Below are positions 57,060-64,000 of a stretch of DNA of 64,000 nucleotides, in pieces (positions within the stretch are counted from its first letter, which is position 1; each line of letters begins with the position of its first letter). The notes below the pieces were generated by a model that worked only from the letters and a program-made list of their open reading frames with translations, did no database searches and had not been told where the DNA came from. The stretch covers positions 7,620,224 through 7,684,223 of the forward strand of contig CM068589.1 of assembly GCA_035048485.1 (NCBI GenBank), read 5' to 3'. This DNA comes from Pteria penguin (taxonomy: Eukaryota; Mollusca; Bivalvia; Pterioida; Pteriidae). A program made the position numbers and the translations under genes.

Positions 57060-58948
57060 ACAACAAGGGCGGAAGTTAATAATTCGGGAAAGGTGCTTGT
57101 CTATTGATCTTCATTTTTTAATAGATAGTACATTGATGAATGTTGCTCTAAAGTAGTATTTTAACAGAAAACATTATCCACCATTTCGTCGGCTAAGAAC
57201 CAGACTGTTCTAACTACAAATTTGACAAAAATCGAGTTTTATATATCATTGGATTCGTCTCTGGATTTCGCATCGTTTCAGACATTTACATTGGTCAATA
57301 TAATTATGCTTGGTGGGGGAGGTAGGGTCACTTTTCCCAAATTCCATCCTGTTCTATCTCCATCATTTATATTGTAATCAATGGTAAAAATCTGTATCAA
57401 ATTTATAGATAGAAAAAGTACCATTCTGTTCTATCTCTGTATCACATGATATTTTTTTCTCTTTTCATTGTTCATAATGGACATAGAATATTGTTGTTTT
57501 ACTCAAATTCATAATTTAGAAAAAATGTTCTATCTACATTTGAAAAACTTCCAATTTAAAGAAAACTTATCATAATTTGTGGTAAATAAAGATTTAAATT
57601 AAATCTTTGACGCCTTATGCATGTTATTAATCTATATATTTGATCTTAGGGACTAAGTTCAAATTAATCACAATGCGTTCTTTGCAATTTTCGCATCAAT
57701 AATTTATCGGGAAATATTTTTAACATGTAAAGCAAAATCATATCATTAGAATATTCATTTTGTTTTCCTCTCATTTCTTAAATTTCATCTCATTTGGAGT
57801 AGAAATAAAGAAAATCACGGCAATTTGAAAATAGCTAAAATCATTAAAATATCTAACGATACCGCGGCGGTACAGCGAGATGTTTATTTTGCCTTATAAC
57901 TCACGGTGCGCTTAGAATCAATGAGCATAAAAGCGATATGTTCACTGGCGTTGTTCGGGGTCACGGTTGTATCAAATCCAGTGAAGTGAGGTTTTTCAGG
58001 TAGATACGTCCATTACCTGTAAACAGCTGATCGCCGAAGCGAAAGCGATGGGCGACGCGGGCACACATAAGTTTTTTTAAATATATAATTTTCAGTTTTT
58101 AATTTATTTCTACCGGCCGATAATATGCGGTAAGTATGTTTCCCCCGATTCCTTTGATACCATTTTTATGAAAATATACCTAGAAATGATTACAAACTTT
58201 TGAAAATAAAAAGATAGCGTCTTCCTCTTTGCCAAAACAACGGTCCACCATATTCTTTTCACGAGTCATTTGATTACATCGATATACATAGTAAACAATC
58301 GTACATTATAAAGTTCTCAAACAAGAGAACACATACCGAAAACAATGTCAATAGAAGCAATTATGATTATACTATTTGTGAAAAAATTGTCCCGTAGCTA
58401 TTTTTTACAAAGTTTTATTTCTCAAAATTTCATTTCATCATTCAGGATGCAATTTAAAGCACGGCGTGGGCGCGTGGGTTAATACTAACCATGAACGATT
58501 TTTACATTCGAATTGGTAATTATCGGTATTTACATTAATTTAATATTTGACGATTTCATATAGTTTATTGTAATTTTGTAACTCTAAAATACGATTTTAC
58601 ACCAGTGTCCTCTGACTCGGGGCGACCTCCACGTATTGTCGTATAGAATTATGTACAGAAATACACATTTCAATGTAATAAATACCAAGACATTTATTGT
58701 GCGATAAAATAAGACATCATTTCATCATTTAGTTTACATTGACCCCACTGTTTACAACTTCAGACTTACATTTTAATTGCAGATAAGTCTAGAGACCTCT
58801 GCGAAATGAAGGTGGGGGTGGTGGGGGGGATAATTTATTCATATTTAAGGAAGACATTTTTCTTAAAGCAAAATGACAAGACTAATAGCCTATTTTGATT
58901 CAAATGATTTGGATTTAAACCTCTTTAATTAATTTTGGTATTTATATA
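57060..58948. other. Upstream spacer of the receptor gene
   Basis: AT-rich sequence with no gene seen. A slightly GC-richer patch with CpGs lies at about 57860-58080, and a GT-rich 'ggtgggggtggtgggggg' at 58811-58828. I cannot assign a function. Confidence 0.4.
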
Positions 58949-59100
58949 AGTGGCGAATCCAGAATTTCCGAAATGGGGCGGGGGCGCACATGTGAAAGTC
59001 CAATATAAATCAAAATACTTTGCCAATTTAGGTGCAAAATCTGAAGATTTACAAATAACTGTGGCAAAAAGAGGGAGCGACCCCTATAAATCCGCCACTG
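58949..59100. mobile_element. hAT-like MITE, second copy
   Basis: The left end 'agtggcgaatccagaatttc' and the right end (inverse of CAGTGGCGGATTTATAGG) are inverted repeats. The interior matches the element at 9463-9613 in 'tttccgaaat', 'gccaattt-ggtgc-aaatct' and 'gtggcaaaa'. No coding sequence. Confidence 0.65.
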
Positions 59101-60726
59101 TCGATATTAAATGAGAGAACAAGTATATAACAATGAGAGAACAAGTTATGTTAAGGTACTATGAAACGCCAATCGTCGCGTGACCTAAAATTCACGAAAA
59201 AAAAAAAAAGAAATACATTTTTTATTTAAATAACTATGTATTGAAGACTTTATAGAAAATAATTCTAATTTTAATATCTCCCCGATACACCTGTAATTGG
59301 CACTCTAAAACGTGTGTTTTAAGTACAGCTCGCATGAAAACACCAGCGAAAGCGTTGACTCTTCGTTATGTGCAATCAGCTGGCCAGTCCCAAGACGAAT
59401 TCTATAATATCTTTAATAGTTAACTTCATAATCAAGTTGTAACATTTTCAATATATCGAGGGTATATCGGGATAACGTCGTCAAGGGCAATCACCTGTCA
59501 CCTGTGCAGCTAAATTATTACGTAATATCACCTCAACCGGCTGTTTGACCCAGCAAATATCAACCTTCATTTTGTACCTTCTAACAGCTCTCAAGATATT
59601 AATTAGCGATCTTAATAAACTGGATATTCATATTAATGAAGGACAAGGACTAATTATCAGGTTTCCTGTTTATTGTGACGGATTATCATGAAGGAGACAT
59701 GAATAAACAGGAATTGAAATCATCCAAACTTTTCGACATTTTGTATTTATGAAGAGTTTATATTTGAGATTATAACACTTGTAATCCAAGTTTGTATGTT
59801 TTTAAAATAATGAATATAATACATATAGTAGATTTATATATAAAAAAGCTATTCTATGATAAATTAAAAGGTATGTGATATTTTTCACATTTTTAAAAAG
59901 AGTTATCCGCTCCTGATTTAGGTAAAAATGGTTTTGCTTATACAGAGCTTATTTTTTTGTTATGCAATCAAAATTCCTTCAAATATCATTATAAGTAACC
60001 ATTTTAAATAAGTTTTTACATTATTATGAATCCTTGTATATGTTTTTAGAAAAATGACCTTGGACATTTGGACTTCCGTCATTTTCATCAAAGTGAAGAA
60101 AACCATTCTTCGTCAAGTTTAAGAGATTATATTTGAGATAAGAAGTTTGAATCTGTTTTCGTAATAACTGTAATACATAAAGTAGATTAATATAAATAAA
60201 TCACAAATTTTATGCATAACTGATTAAGTTATTCACTCATGAAATTGCGAGGTTGTGCATTTTCATTTGCTTAAAAAAGGTGTGAAAATGCAATATTGTC
60301 CATTTTCAAATTCCTGATATCTTGTTAAATACTTGAGATAAACCGGTTATATTGTCGGAGTTTGTTGACTATATTGTAAATTACTTATTCGTTGGTATAT
60401 TGTGATAATAAACAAATAAATTATTTCTAGGTATCTAAAAAGTGTAGGGAAAGAGTTTGGGCCTCCCTAGCATATAGAAGCGAACAACTATGTTCAAAAC
60501 TTCAAACTCGATTTTCTCTAAATAAAAACAAAATGGTAGTAGAACACTAAGGTTCTCAGACGACGATTTAAATTAAATAAAAATTTATGCATTAATTTGT
60601 TTTGTTTGCTCACGTTGTATACCAATGGTCAGCAATACAAAAAGTGAAAAAATAATACGTATCATTTTAGTTCTACAAGAATTAAATAAAGACAAAAACA
60701 CTGTTCATATTCTGTGGTGGGTCCCC

Positions 60727-60776
<50 letters not shown>

Positions 60777-61060
60777 ACTTTACTTAATGTAAATAGAAAT
60801 TTCTCAAAATGTCTACTTGTTCTTCATCGTTTTGATTGTTTTGCATTTGTGATGAGTGGGAAAGTGAGCCCATAAACCGTATCACGGCGGATTTATAATT
60901 GAGTGGAAAACTATGTCTATGAGTTTACTTTATTATTTCTATACCGTTGAGGTTTCGTTATACAGATGATTAAGATTTATAGTTCGGTTGCCAGATGAGG
61001 GTTTTTAGCTGAACCTAAAATTATAGTACGCAAAAAAATTTTTGGCATAGAAATGTCCTT
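59101..61060. other. AT-rich spacer with a (TC)n microsatellite
   Basis: No gene recognised. A (TC)n run of about 50 bases lies at 60728-60776. Two loosely similar blocks around 59710-59960 and 60060-60300 ('gaagagtttatatttgagat', 'acataaagtagatt') suggest an old duplication. Confidence 0.4.
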
Positions 61061-62400
61061 TAGTACGTCTGTATTGAGAAATTGATTGATGCCACATCGT
61101 CACCCTTGAGTAATTTGGAAAATTCAAAATGGCGACAAACGTGGTGTCTAAAAACAACAACATCCGTGTTGTGAATGTAATATGTGTACTGAGTGCAATC
61201 TTTCATGTAGACAAACACTGCTTGTAATAAAACAATGGCAAAACATTGTGTAGTCAGGTGTGCCATGTAGCATCCACAGCTACCAGAAGCACAGGGCTGA
61301 TCAGAGGTACACCCACAACAAATCATTTGAAATACAGACGCAAGTTAAATGACAGGAGTAATTCTGCGTTTTTGTCATTACGCCATCCAAACTTGGTAGG
61401 TTCAAGATTTTAAGGATCAGGTTGCATTGCACTTTTCCAGATACATGTTTGTAGGTTTGCTCGATCCACATTTTCTGAGAACGCTTCGGATATTGGTGAC
61501 AATGTTTGCACTTTTTGAGTCTTTTTGGCTAACTTGTTTCCTGTTTTTGACAACCAGACGTCATATCTGACATCAGATATTTTTGCTTTGTTTGTTTGTT
61601 TGTTTGTTTGTTTTTTTTCATAGCATGATGCAATGAACTGTGAAGCATTTGTGATCACATCTTCTATATTCGCATCCTTTTCACCAAGACTGTCGAGCTT
61701 AAGTCCATTCTGCAGCCTATTGACTTTTGTTGCTTTGTCAATGCCACTCAATTTCGCTACAGTGTCACAGCCAGACAGATCATGTGCAGCCAAGAGATGG
61801 GGCACAATGGAAGCATATTTTCTGCTCATTGTTGCTATGTCAGTGACTGCTTGTTCAGAAATTGTTCCTTCCATTAGAAGGTTGGAAAACAACATCATCA
61901 GCAGATAATGATGAAGAAGCACGATGAACACATCTGTGCCATCACAAACCACCTTAACGTTTTTTTTATCCCTGTAAAGCAGAATTCACAACTTTCTGGG
62001 GAACAATTACATCTGCTTCTTCGTGACTTTTCCTCAAATCTACTCTATTGATCAAAACTCCAAGTGAGATCTCCTGTGGAACGTCTCTGGAATCTGTGAT
62101 CAGTTACTTGTATTTGAAACGGGTTCACCTTTTTAATTGTTCACAATCATGTCAATGATTTGAACTTCATCCTCCGTAACGGTGATGGCATTGGCGTGTT
62201 TAGTTTGTAAAAATTGCAAGCCTTTTTGCTCATTTACTGATTTAGTTTTTCTTGTATGTGGCTTGTCTCATGTTCCCCTTATCATCAAACAATGAAATAG
62301 GAAATGGAGCGAGTTCACGCATAAACAGATCTTTCAAATTTAACTGTCGAGTAGACACTAATCCCATAACCCTTGCATATACCAGTTGCGTGTCATACAC
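61060..62400 (-). pseudogene. Decayed mobile-element-type gene (SGCDT / Cys-rich C-terminus family)
   Basis: Read right to left on the minus strand, pieces of one protein appear in order but in shifted frames. First is 'RELAPFPISLFDDKGNMRQA' (about 62320-62260) ending in a stop; then, after a frameshift, 'VNEQKGLQFLQTKHANAI' and 'VTEDEVQIIDMIVNN' (to about 62135). Then come 61952-61410 with 'CDGTDVFIVLLHHY', 'LLAAHDLSGCDTVAKLSG' and 'LQTCIWKSAMQPDP', a stop, 'EPTKFGW', and a shifted Cys-rich end 'CCGCTSDQPCASGSCGCYMA' at about 61270-61330. As I recall them, proteins with the TDV, SGCDT and Cys-rich blocks occur in many copies in invertebrate genomes and are probably mobile-element-borne; the function is unsure. 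A (GTTT)n run at 61590-61612 interrupts it. Confidence 0.6.
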
Positions 62401-64000
62401 TCTTCCTGTTCCACATTGTTAGCCTTTCTTGCCCACCGCCATTGTCACTACACTTGTAGACAAATTTCAATTAAAACCTTGCCAAGAACTCTCATAAGTA
62501 GTCATTTGCTTTCTACACATTCATACAGCATCATCAAATTTCAACGAGTTAGGACTTATTCTGCCTGTAGCAATATTAGCAATATTTCCATCATCGCTTT
62601 GAGTTTAGAGGACTGATGCACGTGTCCAGCTTGTCTCAAAGCTTGTTCCTGTTCACAGAATCAGATGCAATCCTTGCCTCCGATTCTTCCTTGTGTTTAG
62701 TCACAGAGTCTATGTCACTTACATCTCTTAATTCATCATAGTCTTTTAACAGACGACTGCATGTGTGCTAATTTAGAGTTCAATGTTCCAACAAAGCGAA
62801 CAAAGCTCATGAACATGTGCATACCTCCAAGTACGGGAGTTGGAGAAACAATTTTTACCATCAGTCTATACAAGTACTCATCAGCAATAAACAGTGTGTT
62901 TTCCTTCTCAACACATTATACTACTGGTGGTACCTTCCCCACATTATATGCATGCCCTAGTCTTATGATACAATCAATCTGCACCTCTGAAAAATTAATC
63001 AAAACTCGTAAGTGCATCCACAAACACTTTTTCTGCTTTATATTATCTTAAAAATTGATTTTTACTGCACTTATCATAAAATTTTATTATTTGCTTAATC
63101 AATAGTCACTTGTATTGAAAATAACACCCTCGCTCAAGAAAGTGTTTGAAAGTTGAATTGTTCATTCCATATATGCAGTTTTTAAGGTTTGGTGCCATCT
63201 TGAATATTTCAAATTGCTCAAGAGTGATAAAGTGGCATCATTCAGATATGGTTTAGAGACACACTGCAATAAAAATTGTGCGTACTATTTTCGGGGGTTC
63301 ACATCATGGCCACCAGACTACTAAAAGTAACTTTACATTTAAATTTCTGGTTGTATAATAAAAATTATTTATTTTATCAAAAGGTATTTATAAGTATCAA
63401 AACATAAAGCATATCAATGAGATCCTCATCTATTGTATGGACAATGCATTTTACGACTATATCATGATCCCATAAACTCCTATACATGTACTAAGACGGT
63501 GATTGAAATTTTTAAAAGTAGAAAACAAATGATCATTCTAAAACGGGATTATTTGCAGAAAAAGTTGAAATAATTACTTTTCTCAAGTAAAAACTGAGAT
63601 ACCGATCCGATTTCACCATCTCGAGGTCCAAATAACATGACAATGCATACCAGTATATATCAATATAACACAAGCACTCACGGACCATTGTTATAGCAGA
63701 GGTGAGATTAGATGGCAAGGAGTAAATCCACCGTTATGCTAAAAGTGTATGTCAGTCACAGAAATAGGAAGGAAAAAAGAGGAGTTACTGGCTCAGTTAT
63801 GTGGCAGAAGTCACCATGGAGCTATACAATACATGAATATAAATAATATACTAGAACATATAACACATTACAAAAATATTTGATTGTAGTGCAATTACGA
63901 TACCGACTTAGGACGGTCATTTAATTTGACAAAAGCCAAACAAATGGTGTGGTTAACCGGTTTACGAGCACATCCGTCCCAAGCGGTATATGTTATGATT
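62400..64000. other. Spacer at the right edge
   Basis: The decayed gene may extend to about 62750, but no clear motif was seen. Beyond that the sequence is AT-rich with no recognised gene. Short open frames here lack any domain or splice support. Confidence 0.4.

Overview
This window looks like animal nuclear DNA, most likely from a bivalve or related mollusc. The genes are split by GT/AG introns of 0.1 to 9.5 kb, the DNA is AT-rich, and tRNA-derived SINEs, MITEs and minisatellites fill the introns. The taxon is an inference from repeat style; the gene structures are read directly from the sequence.

Layout. (1) 1-4.2 kb: on the minus strand, three exons of an immunoglobulin-domain gene lie among minisatellites; its 5' exon was not found and its 3' part is probably off the left edge. 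(2) 4.2-13.2 kb: no firm gene; MITEs, SINE fragments and hairpin-headed tandem-repeat elements, then a paired CRE/E-box site upstream of the central gene. (3) 13.28-43.02 kb, plus strand: a complete cystathionine beta-synthase gene in 14 coding exons (1608 nt, 535 aa). Heme ligands, PLP lysine, a CxxC pair and two C-terminal CBS (Bateman) domains are all present. (4) 43.0-51.1 kb: 3' flank, a 42-bp minisatellite and SINEs. (5) 51.1-57.05 kb, minus strand: a complete six-exon gene (1302 nt, 433 aa) for a type I membrane receptor. It has a signal peptide, two Ig-like ectodomains, one membrane helix and a cytoplasmic tail with four copies of a tyrosine motif ending in a PDZ-type DTEV. (6) 57-64 kb: mostly unassigned AT-rich DNA with one decayed mobile-element-type gene at 61.1-62.4 kb.

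The most unusual pattern is in the synthase gene, where tandem duplication has repeatedly struck splice junctions: the exon 1 donor (about 12 units of 56 bp), the exon 4 donor (2 units of 90 bp), the exon 6 acceptor (3 units of 45 bp) and the acceptor of a candidate alternative last exon (about 19 units of 90 bp). The Ig gene at the left edge also has an array starting at an exon donor. Intron 10 of the synthase holds two candidate alternative exons in the right phase: an 18-nt microexon and a terminal exon that would replace the regulatory domains with an acidic 47-residue tail. These are predictions from sequence and need transcript evidence.
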